Origin: Haemaphysalis longicornis
Taxonomy: Eukaryota > Arthropoda > Arachnida > Ixodida > Ixodidae
Direction of reading: 5' to 3'
NCBI GenBank assembly: GCA_013339765.2
Contig: CM023452.1
Span: 161,416,416 to 161,480,415 of the forward strand
Length of the DNA stretch: 64,000 nucleotides
Shown here: in pieces, positions 33,779-45,655 of the stretch
How the letters are laid out: each line of letters opens with the position of its first letter
How positions within the stretch are numbered: position 1 is the first letter of the stretch
The notes under the pieces: model-generated
Told to the model about the DNA's origin: nothing
Seen by the model: the letters and a program-made list of their open reading frames with translations, nothing else
The model's database searches: none
Made by a program: the position numbers and the translations under genes

Positions 33779-36457
33779 AATTCTGTGGCGGAAGCAAACG
33801 TTCGATTGTGTGGTGGAAGATATGGTTTTGAACTGGGGCTTGCTGCTTGGCAACCCTTACACTTGGCTAACTACCTGGGCACATTTATTAGCTCAGAGAT
33901 TATTCTTCGTTACTATGGCTGGTTTCTTGGCAAAGTCGTGTGCGAAGGTGTAGACGCGGAATGATCGTTCGTATATCATTACCGTATTGCCAAATCTCTA
34001 TGACGATTTACTAGCCCACTTTAATTATTATGCGTTTGTAAAATTTTAGAAACAAAGAATAAATAAAAGATATAGGCTACAACAGGTGAGCACCGGCATT
34101 GCTTTGAACCTGGATATTTCCAACTCCCGCGAGGACGTTTCAAACACTGCAAGGGTATATCATCATCATTGTACGACGAGATGGCGCTAACAATGCAGGG
34201 ACAGCGTCATTGGCCAATGCCCGAAAAAACTTCTCTCGGTGCCGCTAAACTCCTAATTTTGTTTAAAGGCTCTAAAACCAAAACAAAAATGTTGGTCATG
34301 CATTGTTCAACTACTTGCAAACGTTCGATTCCCTGGTGGAAGATATGCTATTGAAATTATGCTTGCTCCATGGCCACACTTACACTTGCCTATATATCTG
34401 GGCAAATTTAATATCTCAAAGACATTAGTCCTCGTTACTTTGTCTCGTTTCTTGGTAAATTCGCGTGTGAAGGTATAGACGCGGTATTATTGTTCAAGAA
34501 ATCATTAACGCATTGCCAAATTCTAAGTATTCTAACTAGCCCGCTTTTATTATTTTCCATTTGTAAAAATTCTATAAAAAAAATAAACCGATAGGCTACA
34601 ACACCTGGGCACAGTCAACGCAATGGCCCTGCCTGTACCCCTTGTGTGGACGTTTAAAACACTGCAAGAATATTTCATCATCATCGTACGACGAGATGGC
34701 ACTCACAATTTGTGGGAGAGCGTGATGGTCTAATGTTGGACAATATTTTTGTCGGTGTAGCTAAACTCCTGCTTGTGTATAAAGGCAATTAATCCAAAGA
34801 AAAATGGTCGTCATGTGTTGTTCAACTCCTAGAAAACATTCATTATCATATGGAAGATATGATTTTGAACTGCTGCGTGCTCCTTGGCCATCTTTAAACT
34901 TGGCTATCGACCTGGGCACATTTGATACCACACAGAGATTAGTACTTGCTACTATGGCTCGTTTCTTGGAAAATACGTTTGCTTATAGACGCGGAATGAT
35001 CGTTCGGGAAATGTTTACGGCATTGCCCCACCTCTATGACGCTTGACTATCTCGCTTTACTCTTTTTTCCTTGTAACAATTTTTAAAGGAAGAATAACTT
35101 AAACCTATGGGATACAACAGCCCTCGCAATCCCCCCCAGGGGGACGTTTAAAACACTACAAGGGTATATCATCATCATACGGCGAGATGAGGCACACAAA
35201 GAGTGGAACAGTGTGATGGGCTAAATCCGGACAATATGTTTCTCTGTGTAGCTTGACTCCTAGTTGTGTATAAAGGCTCTACAACTAAAACAAAATTGTG
35301 TTCATGTGTTGTTCAATTCGCAGCTAAGGTTCGATTCTCTGGTGGAAGATAATATTTTGAACGGCTTCTTGCTGCGTTGTCGCCTTTACACTGGACTATT
35401 TACCTGGGCGCATTTATAGCAAAAAGACATTATTCCCTGTAACTATAGCTCGTTTCTTTGCAAATTCGTGTGCGTAGGTATTGACGTGGAATGATTTTTG
35501 AGCGAAATCATTACCGGTTTGCCATACCTCTATGACGCTTCACTAGCCCATTTATTAATATTGCGCTTGTAACACTTTTAGAAAGGAAGAATAAAAACAA
35601 GGCTAGAGGCTACCACAGCTGGGCACAGTCAACGCTTTGGCCCTGGCTATCCCACCCATATGGACGTTTCAAACACTGCAAGGGTGTATCATCATCATCG
35701 CACGACGAGATAGCATGCATGGGACAGCGTGATTGGCCAATGTCGGAAACAATTTCCTCGGTGTAGCTACACTCCTCTTTGTGTATAAAGGTCCTACAAC
35801 CAAAACAAAAACGGTGTCAATGCATTGTTCAACTCGTAGCAAACGTATGATTATGTGCTGCAAGATATGGTTATGACCTACTGCCTGCAGCTTGGCCACC
35901 CTTACACGTGGCCATCTACCTGGGCACATTGTTTAGTTCAAAGAGGTTATTCCTTGCTAATATGGCTGGTTTTTTGACAAATTTGCGTGCAGAGGTATAG
36001 ACGTGGAATGATTGTTCGGGAAATCATTACCGCATTGCCGCACCTATATTGTAAGAATTTGTAAGAATTGTAAGAATTTTATAAAGCAATAATAAATGAA
36101 CCGATAGTCTACAGCAGCTGGGTACACTCAACGCTTTGGCCCTGGCTATAACTCCCCCCTGGGGACGTTTTAAACATTGCAAGGATATATCATTATCATT
36201 GTATGACGAGATGGCGCTCACCATTCGTGGGACAGCGTAATTGGCCAACGGCCGAAAAAAATGTTTCCTGGTACAGCTTAACTACTTTTCTGTATAAAGG
36301 CCCTCCAACCAAAACAAAAACTGTCCTTGCGTTCTTCTACTCGTAGCAAATGTTCCATTTTGTGGTGGAAGTTATGGTTTTGAACTGCGGCTTTCTGCTT
36401 GGCCCCTTTAGACTTGGCTATCTACCTGGGCACATTTATTAGCGGCAAGAGGTTTAT
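33779..36457. repeat. 520-bp tandem array, arm 1 segment 1
   Basis: A landmark like CTGGGCACATTTATTAGC occurs near 33875, 34403, 34913, 35403, 35920 and 36427, spacings of 490-528 bp. Each unit shows, in order, GGTGGAAGATATGG, the landmark, GGCTGGTTTCTTGGCAAA, GGAATGATCGTTCGG, an AATAAA-rich stretch, a C-rich run, TCATCATCATCGTACGACG, GATTGGCCAATGC and TATAAAGGC. Units differ considerably from one another but pair specifically with mirror units in arm 2. No long frame is conserved among units. Confidence 0.9.
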
Positions 36458-37063
36458 TGCATTTATTAGTGCATGACCCTGCATCGGGACCACGTCTGTT
36501 GGAAATATTGTCCCCGCTCGAAGAGGAATTTATTGCCGTTCACCTCTGCCCAGTCAAAAATGCTAAAAAGAATCATTGCCCCCTCGGCACTCAGGAACGC
36601 CCTTATTAGGTCATGCTCTCATCAAATGGGGGTCAGCTTTTCCGCGCAAGCTGAGAGGTTGACAACGGCTGGTTTTTATGAACATTTGCTGTTCATTGTG
36701 TGCGAGACCCTCCTGAAGGAAATACGCAGCCAGAACTCTACAAAAGAACGCCAAGTGATCGACCGGAAGCAGTTGACAGTTATCCCCTACGTTCATGGTG
36801 TTTCCCACCAGCTAAAAAAGACTGCAGCACGAGAGGGGAGTGACCGTTGTGTTTAGTGCACCAAACAAACTAAGTGGGTTGTGCGCCACAGTAAACGGGG
36901 AAGGAACTGGCACCAAGTTATGCTTGAAGCACCACGCCCAGCGTTTGGTTGAATGCTCGTCTGGTGCAGTCTATGACATGCCGTTGTCTTGTGGTAAATC
37001 ATGCACGGGCCAAACAGGGCGGTGTCTGAACAATAGGCTGCGAGAACACACGAACACAGTGAA

Positions 37064-37962
37064 AAAAAATTCCCCCGCATTTCCCCGAAGGGGAGTATGA
37101 GGAAGTGCGAAGCACGGGGTGATGCTATGAGGGGGAGTTTGTTGAAGTTTGGTGGCATTTTGCCCGTTAGTTACATTAACACCCCCTCGTGATCACGTTC
37201 GGCTTAACACGCCTCGTTTGTCCCTCTGCGGAAATCTTGGTGAATTAACGTGTATGTTCGAGAGATGTTCGAGAGGGAATGTAATCACGCAACCACACAC
37301 ACACACACACGCAAAGTAAAGTGAAACGACAGTATTTATTTCGGCACTTGTTTGTGTTGTCGTTGTATGCGGCGGTCATTACGACCGCCTTGTGGTCGCT
37401 AAAGTGGACCGTTAAGGGTTGTTGCAGGACAGCCCTTACATTACAGTTCCTAGCAAAGGCCAGGTCTATATATACCCGCCGTTGACGGTGGTCGGGTTTG
37501 TAGTATCACGTGTACACCACGTAGTTATCAAGCCACTATAACGCCGCTGAGTCGCCAACGCACGCCGCTGACGACGTAGTTTGAATGCGTTAAAGATATA
37601 AGGCGCGTTACTAACGCTGATATCAGCGTCGCGTCCGTGGCTTAGTCGGTAGAGCATCGCGCTTCGGCCGCAAAGTCCTCAGATCGAAACCTGGCGCCGG
37701 ATGCTGTTTTTTTTCTTATATAGTGTAGTGGCCTGGCTGGCGCGCCGAGAGAGGGTGTTGCGAGCTGGAGAGTAGTAAAGGGGCTTTAGGAGAGTAGGCG
37801 AGGGGGGAGAGGAGGCGCTATGCGAGCGCCCTCACTCGTCGGAAATCCGGCGCCGTTGCTAGGCACGGTAGCTAGCTCCGTTGCTAGGCTGCTGACGGAG
37901 GACGGCGGTGGAAGCAGGAGTAGGCCCGACTAAGAAGTGCTTCGCACTTATAATAGAAGTGG
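37064..37962. mobile_element. 0.9-kb insertion inside the PLE with hairpin-like ends
   Basis: PLE coding stops after RLREHTNTVKK (about 37063) and resumes with LALHCADC at about 37970. Near the left edge AAGTGCGAAGCAC (37103-37115) and near the right edge AAGTGCTTCGCACTT (37935-37949) are inverted copies of one self-complementary motif. Between them lie a hairpin GGCGGTC-ATTAC-GACCGCC at about 37370, a CA run (37289-37308), a tRNA-like sequence (37631-37704) and a purine-rich tract near 37750-37820. No transposase is seen. The exact ends are uncertain by about 40 bp. Confidence 0.6.
37631..37704 (+). ncRNA. tRNA-like sequence, probably tRNA-derived
   Basis: GCGTCCG at 37631 and CGGATGC ending at 37704 pair over 7 bp, with one G-U, as an acceptor stem. 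GCTT/GAGC forms a 4-bp D stem around a GTCGGTAG loop; TGGCTTAGTCGG fits an A box. TCGCG-CTTCGGC-CGCAA forms an anticodon arm with one mismatch, and the loop would read TCG. The B-box region (AGATCGAAACC) lacks a proper T stem. The gene is therefore probably a tRNA-derived module rather than a working tRNA. Confidence 0.45.
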
Positions 37963-38384
37963 CAGTAATTTGGCTCTCCATTGTGCGGATTGTGCAGATC
38001 GTAAATGTATTCCTCCTTTCGAGCAGACACGTGTGCTAAGAAAGTATAAAGGAAGAAGTGCCCGAGAAATCTATGAAGCACGTGTCATCCACAAGCGGGG
38101 TAATTCGTCTGTCATTAAGGCATCCATTGATTTGTTAGAAAAAGAACATAGATAATTTGATCAATGAATGTTGTTTTCGCCCATGCGCCTTGTATATTAG
38201 TTGATTGTGTGTCTCCCTTTATCTTGTTTTCGTGTTTTCTGAGGGTATATATTCCGCCACGGCGAAACAAAACCCGTTGTTGTTAGTCAGCGCCCAGTCT
38301 TGTCACGTTCTTTGTCCCGTTTTAGCTCTGTTTTTTTCAGATTCAGTTATGTAGCTACAAGCCCGCACCAACACACTTTTTCAG

Positions 38385-38478
38385 TATATGATTTTGAACT
38401 CCTGCTTGCTGCTTGGTCAACCTTAAACTCGGCTATCTACCAGGGCACATTTATTAGGTGAAAGAGATATTCCTCATT
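38385..38478. repeat. 520-bp array fragment between PLE and LINE B
   Basis: About 95 bp of unit sequence (GATTTTGAACTCCTGCTTGC and GGGCACATTTATTAGG) overlaps in phase with the last 90 bp before the PLE. Array sequence is thus present on both sides of that insertion. Confidence 0.85.
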
Positions 38479-41150
38479 GGACGAATTTACCAGCCTCCAT
38501 CAATTCATCCTTATGAATGACACCACATCTCCCCCGAGGCTTGGTTCCAATAAAGAGGCTGACACAAATCCCGATCTTACCTGGATTCGAGGTCCGTTAA
38601 TCGCCACCTGGGACAATACCGAAGAAACTGTCGGGAGCGACCACAACATTATCCAAACAAGTGTCCCTCTCACTCGGTCATCAAAACAAAACCGCTCAAA
38701 CAGGCCCACTACAAGTATAACGAATTCGCCGAATGTCCGTAAACGCCAGCAAGAAATTGACACAAGCGGCATTCCCTTTGCTGAATGGAGCGACGTCATC
38801 TTGACAGTCGTTCGTAAACACACCAAAAGTATAGCCCGCACCGAATCCAATCCCTACATTGACCAGCCCCTCCTTACCCTCTGGAGAAAGCGTCATGCTA
38901 TTGTGAAACGCTGGAAATGTGAGAAGCATAACGGCGTGCTCAAAGAACGCCTTTACCGCCTCAATCAAGAAGCCCAAGAGTATGCCGACAAGTTAGCCAC
39001 ACAGAATTGGCTTCCAGTGTGCGAAAGGCTCAACGGCAAGCTTCATATGGCAAGCGTCTGGCAACTGTTCCGCACACTATTGGGACAACAAAAACCAAAA
39101 TACACCGTCCAACGGCTTCACTTGGCGATGGGAGGCACACCACATAATATCGCAGAACAAATCCGTAACGCACTGTACCCCTTGTAGTACCACACGCATC
39201 GACATCATTTACACAGAAACGGCCCCTGAAGATGAGGATGAAGGAATCAACTCGGACTTTTCTTCCCGAGATCTAAACATGGAACTGCATCACGTCACTC
39301 GCAACACGCCCCCGGGACCCGATAAAATTACATAGGGAATGATACGCAGCCTGCCTGACGAGAAACGTGCAGAAATTCTCGACCATATAAATCGGGCTTG
39401 GAGATCAGGCAACGTACCACCCGAATGGAAAGAAGCTCATGTTACCCTCATTCCAAATCAGGAAAACCACCCAACACAGCCGCCAACCTCCGCCCTATTT
39501 CCATGACATTGTGTGTTGGAAAACTAATGAAGAAGATGGTGCTCGCTAGACTGGAATGGCACCTCGAAAACAACGGCCACCTGCCAGCCACCATGGTGGG
39601 ATTTCGAAAGCATGTGAGCACGCAGGACATTGGCAAGCGCATCTATGAGGGCGTATACGCACAGCCAAGTGCAGCCCACTTACGCACCATCGTAGGAGTA
39701 GATATAAAGAAAGTCTTTGACAATGTGCTCCATGACACGATACTTCTCAGCGTCAAGGAAACTAGAGCGGGTATCCCTATTTTCAATTACGTTAAACATT
39801 TTCTAACAGACTGAACCATCTGCATCTTGGGACCCGATGGGAAACCATCTCGGCCTTACCCACTTCACAGATGCACACCACAAGGGTCCATATTATCACC
39901 ATCGCTGTTCAATGTAGTGATGAAAAATCTCCCCGCCAAACTGAACGCTATCCCAAATATTCAACATGCCAAATACGCTGATGACGTCACACTCTGGTGT
40001 ACAAAGGGTAGCCCCGGTGAGCAGGAATACACGTTATAACAGGGTCTCGATATCATCAGTGGGCACGCCCATGACGTAGGACTCATCTGCTCAAATGAGA
40101 AATCAGAATATGTAGTTGTATTGGACAACAGAACCAAGAAAAATAACCAATATCGCAACCTAATTACTCTGACCGTAAACAACTTGCCCATCCCTCGCCG
40201 TAGCCACATGAAGGTCATAGCTTTGATCCTCCTACAAGACGCTTAAAGTACAGAATGGGTCAAATTCATCATTGCTCAAATTAACCAAATCCACCAAATG
40301 CTGCGCCGCATGATGCGGCACAATCAAGGCCTCCAAGAACACGAATTACTCAAAGTAGTCGCAGCCCTCGTGTTCTCACACGTCATGTATGCCTTTCCGC
40401 GCCTTACCAAGACACAAGCCAACAAAATCGAAACAGCCATCAGAAAATGCGTCCGCATAGAAATGGGAGTACCACTCTACGCTCCCATAACAATTATTAA
40501 TGACGCTGCCCTGCACAACACTCTTGAAGAAAGACCCTCAGTTTATCATGAAGCTCAGCACCACCGACTAACAACTTCAATGCATGCGCGGGAGATTCCT
40601 CGTGCCATCGGGTATCCCACCGACCACCTCCCACCCATCACTCCCTCGCCACCACCCTGGGAAAGCATACAAGAATCACTGTGCTACCCATACCAAAACA
40701 CATTAGTCGAGCCACAGATCAAGAACGTAAAGCATCTCGCGCTCAAAATCTGCCCGAACCAATCCATGACACCTACTACACGGACGCCCGTTTTGTGGAC
40801 CATACAACGACTACGGCATCGGTTGGCCCCTCCACAGCTCACGTACGGCATCACGTCAACGTCCCCTCCCCACAGCTGCAGAGACCCAAGCCATCGCAGA
40901 AGCCATTACACTTCGCCAATTTCCGACCGCCCACATTACAGTCCACGCGGACAGTCAGGGAGCACTACAAAGCTTCGCGTCGAATGACATTCCATCCCCT
41001 GTCCACACTAGCCTGACAACATACATGCACGCTCATCCCCACCTACACGTTTTTCTCGAATGGATCCCTGGCCACCAAGACATAGACGGTAATGAACGAG
41101 CTCACGCTCTGGCCCGCGAGCGCTCATTTCCCGGGCAGCCCTCAGACGTG
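38479..41150 (+). pseudogene. LINE B ORF2: endonuclease end, RT and RNase H remnant
   Basis: The first frame (to 39187) has the last endonuclease motifs NPDLTW and VGSDHNII and then a helical linker. After a phase change near 39190, the RT is readable: NLRPISMTLCVGKL near 39490, motif A GVDIKKVFDNV near 39700, PQGSILSPSLFN near 39880, and the catalytic box AKYADDVTLW with YADD at 39973-39984. The thumb follows to about 40650. RNase H is only hinted at by YTDARF near 40770. At least four stops or shifts (39187, about 39812, 40038, about 40245) make it inactive. Confidence 0.83.
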
Positions 41151-41681
41151 GCCTGAGGAATACAACCCAAAATAGGATAGAGCAATGCAACATAAAAGGC
41201 GCCGCGAGCATCTCGGAGACCTCCGCAAAGCAAGAATGGTACTTCCCTCCCCATCTAAATTGATGTCACGGAGACACGCTTCATATATTAGACAGGCGCA
41301 GACATATTCCCTCCCCTGTGATCTCTTCCACAACAACAGAAGTCACCAGGCCATTCGTACGGTCAGGTATGCGGTGGCTATCCGGACAATGAACATACAT
41401 ATTGGTGCTGTGTACGTGCGAACTCGTCTTCCACATTTCTTTCGACCAACCCCTTCCCCCCCTGATATTCCCTACTAGCGGTCTACCTGGGCCAATCCCC
41501 CTGAAAACCTACGGGCAGCCCTGTGGTCCCTCTTGGCTGCCCACATTGAAACTCTCTCTGCACCTCCGCCAAGCCCGTTACCGTCGTAGGACCATGGGAT
41601 ACCCCCTTCCTCCGAGGACTTATAACTCCGCGGCTCGGATTTGAGCTTGCAGAATAAAGTTTTATCTCTCTCTCTCTCATT
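38479..41681 (+). mobile_element. LINE B (I/R1-type), 5' truncated, with (CT)n tail
   Basis: It begins inside the endonuclease domain and ends with AATAAAGTTTTAT followed by (TC)n at 41664-41680, a LINE 3' end. CTCATT flanks it on both sides (38473-38478 and 41677-41684, partly within the tail), consistent with a target duplication in the 520-bp unit. It contains the endonuclease end, RT, a decayed RNase H and a C-terminal region. Confidence 0.85.
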
Positions 41682-41948
41682 ACTATGGCTGGTTTGGCAA
41701 ATTTGTGTGCGAAGGTATAGACGTGGAATGATCGTTCGGAAAATCATTACCGCATTGCGAAACCTCTATGACACTTTACTAGCCCGCTTTAAATATTTTG
41801 CGCTTGGAACAATTTTAGAAAGAAGAAATAAATTAAAGCTACAGGCTACAACAGCTGAGCATTGTCAATGCTTTGGAACTAGCTATTGCCCCTCCTCGTG
41901 TGGACGTTTCAAATACTGCAAGGGTAAATCATCATCTTCGTAGGACTA
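41682..41948. repeat. 520-bp tandem array, arm 1 segment 2
   Basis: The unit interrupted by LINE B resumes here with ATTACTATGGCTGG and runs to TCATCATCTTCG, where a LINE tail begins. Confidence 0.85.
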
Positions 41949-42195
41949 CAGACAGACAGAGAACTTTAATGACGTCCAGAAAATCCGTGGCAGTCTTAGT
42001 GACTGCGTCCTACAGACGCCGGCCGCACTTGCCCAGGGGGCAGAAATCCCTGTTCCTCCACTCTATCGCAAGCAATCTGGACAGCCCGGAGTTGAGTCAT
42101 GTAATGTTCACTTTGTATGGCTTCTTCCCACTCTTCTTCTGTTATAAAGTCACCGCGCGGTAACGTAGGGCATTGCCAGAGAATGTTGTTTAACG
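41949..42195 (-). mobile_element. Short LINE 3' tail in the array
   Basis: On the minus strand the sequence encodes the C terminus of a LINE ORF2 (WQCPTLPRGDF, EEWEEAIQSEHYMTQLRAVQ, then EEQGFL) and ends in a (CTGT)n-like tail, seen as GACAGACAGAC at about 41950. Only about 250 bp remain. The flanks do not show a clear target duplication. Confidence 0.7.
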
Positions 42196-44051
42196 AGCAG
42201 GTGGTGCTACTACGAGATGGCTCTCACAATGCATGGGACAAAGTGATTGGCCAATGCCCGAATATATTCCTCTCGGTGCAGCTAAACTCCTTTTTGTGTA
42301 TAAAGGCCCTTCAACCAAAACAAAAACGGTGTTTGTGCGTTGTTCAACTCGTAGCAAACGTTCGATTCTATGGTGGAAGATATGTTTATAAACTGCGGCT
42401 TGCTGCTTCGCCCTTATACTTAGCAATCTACCCGGGCACATTTATTATGTCAAAGAGATTATTCCTTGTTACTATGGTTGGATTCTTGGCAAATTCGTGT
42501 GCAAAGGTATGGACGTGGAATGCTCGTTCGGGAAATAATTACCGCATTCCCACACCTCTATGATAACGCTTTACGAGCCCGCTTTCATTATTTTCGGTTG
42601 TAACAATTTTTATAGGAAGAATATATTAACCCTATAGGCTACAACAGCTGGGTACACTCAACGCTTTGGCCATGGCTAAACCCCTCCCCGTGTGGATGTT
42701 TCAAACACTGCAAGGGTATATCATCATCATTGTACGACGAAATTGCGCCCACCATGCGTGGGACCGCGTGATTGGCCAACGCAAGAAAAAATTTCTCGCG
42801 GTACAGATAAACTCCTTTTGTGTAAAAAAGCCCTACAACCAAAACAAAAACGGTCCATGCGTAGTTCTGCTCGTAGCAAATGTTCGATTCTGCGGTGGAA
42901 GATATGGTTTTGAACTGCCGCTTGCTGCTTGGCAAACCTTACACTTGGCTATCCACCTGGGCACATTTATTAGCTCAAAGAGATTATTCCTCGTTGCAAT
43001 GGCTGGTTCCTTGGCAAAGTTGTGAGTGAAAGTGTGGACGCGGAATGATCGTTCGGGAAAATTATTACCACATTGCCACAACGTCTATTACGCTTACCTA
43101 GCCCGCTCTTATTTTTTCCGTTTGTAACGATTTAAGAATTAACGAATAAATAAAGCTAATGGCTAACAGCTGAGCACCGTCAGAGCTTTGGACCTGGTAT
43201 CGCACCCCCCCCCCCACCGCCCACCCTCCCCCCGTGAAGACGTTTCAAACATTGCAAAGATATATCATCATCGTCTTACGACTTGATTGCTCTACAATGC
43301 ATAAGACAGCGTGATTTTCCAATGCGCGAAAATATTTTCTCTCAGCCACTAAACTCCTTTTTTGTATAAAGGCCCTACAGCCAAAAGAATAACGGTGTCC
43401 GTGCGTTGGTGTACTCGTAGCAAACGTTAGATTCTCTGGTGGAAGATGAGGTTTTGAACTGCGGCTTGCTGCTTGGGCACCCTTACACTTGGTTATCTAC
43501 CTGGGTAGATATTTTAGCTCAAAGAGATTATTTCTTGTTACTCTGGCTGGTTTCTTGGCAAATTCGTGTGCGAAGTATGGACGTGGAATGCTCGTTCGGG
43601 TAAGCATTACCCCATTGCCAGACCTCTATGACGCTTTACTAGCCCGCTTTCATTATTTTGCGGTTGTAACACTTTTTATATCAAGAATAAATTAAACCTA
43701 TAGGCTACAACAGCTGGGTACAGTCAACGCTTTGGCCATGGCTAACACCCCCCCCCCCCCCCGTGGGGTGTTTCAAACGCTGCAAGGCTATATCATCGTC
43801 ATCGTACGACGAGATGGCGCTCACAACGTGTTACATCTTGATTGTCCAATTCCCGCAAAAATTTCTCCTGGCGCAGCTAAACTGGCTCTTGTGTTTAAAG
43901 GCCATACAACCAAAACAAAAAGGGTGTCATGCGTTGTTCAACTCCTTGCAAACGTTCGATTCTGTTCTGGAAGATATGGTTTTCAACTGCTGCTTTTTGC
44001 TTGGCCACCATAACACTTGCCTATGTACGAGAGCCCATTTTGTAGCTCAAA
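42196..44051. repeat. 520-bp tandem array, arm 1 segment 3
   Basis: Landmarks near 42430, 42955, 43500 and 44027 give spacings of 525-545 bp. C-rich runs near 43205 and 43748 mark the same position in successive units. GATTGGCCAA and TATAAAGGCCCTACAACC recur in each unit with small changes. Confidence 0.88.
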
Positions 44052-44377
44052 GAGAGAGAGAGAGAGCGTAAATGTTTATTGAAAAAGGAGAAGAGGTCGG
44101 CCTGAGAAATTGATCTTCGGCCTGCTACTTCCCTCTGGGGGGAGGGTACTGGGGACAGAAAGAGAAATGAATGAATATGGAAGGTATGGGGAATGACAAT
44201 GAAAGCGACAAATGAACTATGTACAAGCAGTAAACCAATAAACGTCTCACGTACAACGGGGCGCTGAATCAGATGACAACAGTTCACTTTTAAGCACATG
44301 ACTATCATCCATGAAAAAAAAAACTGCTCAGACATTATTTCGCAGTCTGTTCAATTTTGTCACAACCTAGAGGCGAG
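44052..44377 (-). mobile_element. LINE 3' end fragment with (CT)n tail
   Basis: About 325 bp starts with (GA)n at 44053-44067 and CGTAAATGTTTATTG. On the minus strand this reads CAATAAACATTTACG followed by (CT)n, a polyadenylation-type LINE end. CAAAGAGA at 44047-44054 and CCAAAGAGAT near 44380 are probable target duplications. No coding sequence is retained. Confidence 0.7.
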
Positions 44378-45655
44378 AATCCAAAGAGATTATTCAGTGT
44401 TACTATGGCTGGTTTCTTGGCAAATTCGTGTTTGAAGGTAGAGACGTGGACTTACTGTTGGGAGAAATCATTGCCGTATTACCCACCTCTATGACGCTTT
44501 ACTAGCCCGCTTTAATAAGTTTGCGCTGGTAAGAATTTTATAAAGGAAGAATAAAATAAACCTATATTCTACAACATCTGGGTATAGTAAATGCTTTGCC
44601 TATGGCTATTCCCCCCAGGGGGACATTTCGAACACTACAAGTGTATGTCATCCTCATTTTACGACGAGATAGCGTTCACAATCCATGGGACACCGTGATT
44701 GGCCAATGCTCAAAAAAATTTCTCTTGCTGTAGCTAAACTCCTAGTTTTGTATAAAAGCCCTACAACAAAAAACAAAAACGGTGTTCATGTGTTGTTCAA
44801 CTCCTACCAAACGTTCGATTCTGTGGTTGGAGATGTGGTTTGGAACTGCTGCTTGCTGCTTGGTCACCCTTACACTTGGATATCAAACTGGGGCACACTT
44901 ATTCCATTCCACGTTACTATGGCTGATTTCTTGGCAAATTTCTGTGCGAAAGTATAGACGCGGAATGATCGTTCGGAAAATCATTGGCGCATTGCCACAC
45001 CTCTGTGACGCTTTACTATCCCGCGTAATATATTTTGTGCTTGTAAAAAATATAGAAAAGAAGCAAATAGTAAAGCTTTAAGTGACAACAGCGGGCAGAG
45101 TCAATGCTTTGGTCCTAGCTGTTGAACCCCCCGTGAGGACATTTCAAACACGGCCAGGGTATATCATCATCATCGTATGGAGAGAAGCGCTCACAAAGCG
45201 TGGGACATCGGATTGGCTAATGCCGAAAAATTTTATCTCGGTGCCGCTCAACTGCCATTTGTGTATAAAGGCCCTACAATCAGAACAAAAAACGTGTCCA
45301 TGCGTTATTCTACTCGTTACAAACATCCGATTCTGTGGTGAAAGATATGGTGTTGAACTGCGGCCTGCTGCTTGTTCACCCTTACAATTTGCAATCTACC
45401 TGATCACATTTATTAGCTCAAAGAGATAATTCCTAGTTACTTTGCCGGTTTCTTGGCAAATTCGTGTGCAAAAGGTATAGACGCTTAATGAACGTTCGTA
45501 AATCATTACCGCATTGCCAAACGTCTATGATGCTTTACTAGCCCACTGTAATCATTTTGCATTTGTAAGAATTTTAGAAAGAAAGAATAAATAAGCTATA
45601 GGCAACAACAGCTGAGCACCGTCAATGCTTTGGACGTGGCTATTGCCCCCTCCCC
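44378..45655. repeat. 520-bp tandem array, arm 1 segment 4
   Basis: Two more units have landmarks near 44887 and 45400. The array stops in the C-rich run at about 45640-45655, where LINE C begins. Confidence 0.87.

Larger units (their letters stand above)
36458..38384 (+). mobile_element. Penelope-like element (PLE), 5' truncated and interrupted
   Basis: The element splits a 520-bp unit, and array sequence resumes at about 38385. Frame 36473-36850 encodes the RT thumb region of a Penelope-like polymerase (CSHQMGVSFSAQAERL, VIPYVHGVSHQLKK). Frame 36840-37063 leads into the GIY-YIG endonuclease: YDMPLSCGKSCTGQTGRCLN, where the YIG position reads CTG, then RLREH. The final part resumes at about 37963-38155 (LALHCADC, FEQTRVLRKYKGR, and REIYEARVI, which carries the conserved glutamate). 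Catalytic RT motifs are absent. Confidence 0.85.

Noticed and set aside
37631..37704. Functional tRNA gene with anticodon TCG
   Set aside because: The acceptor and D stems pair, but the T arm does not fold and the anticodon stem has a mismatch.
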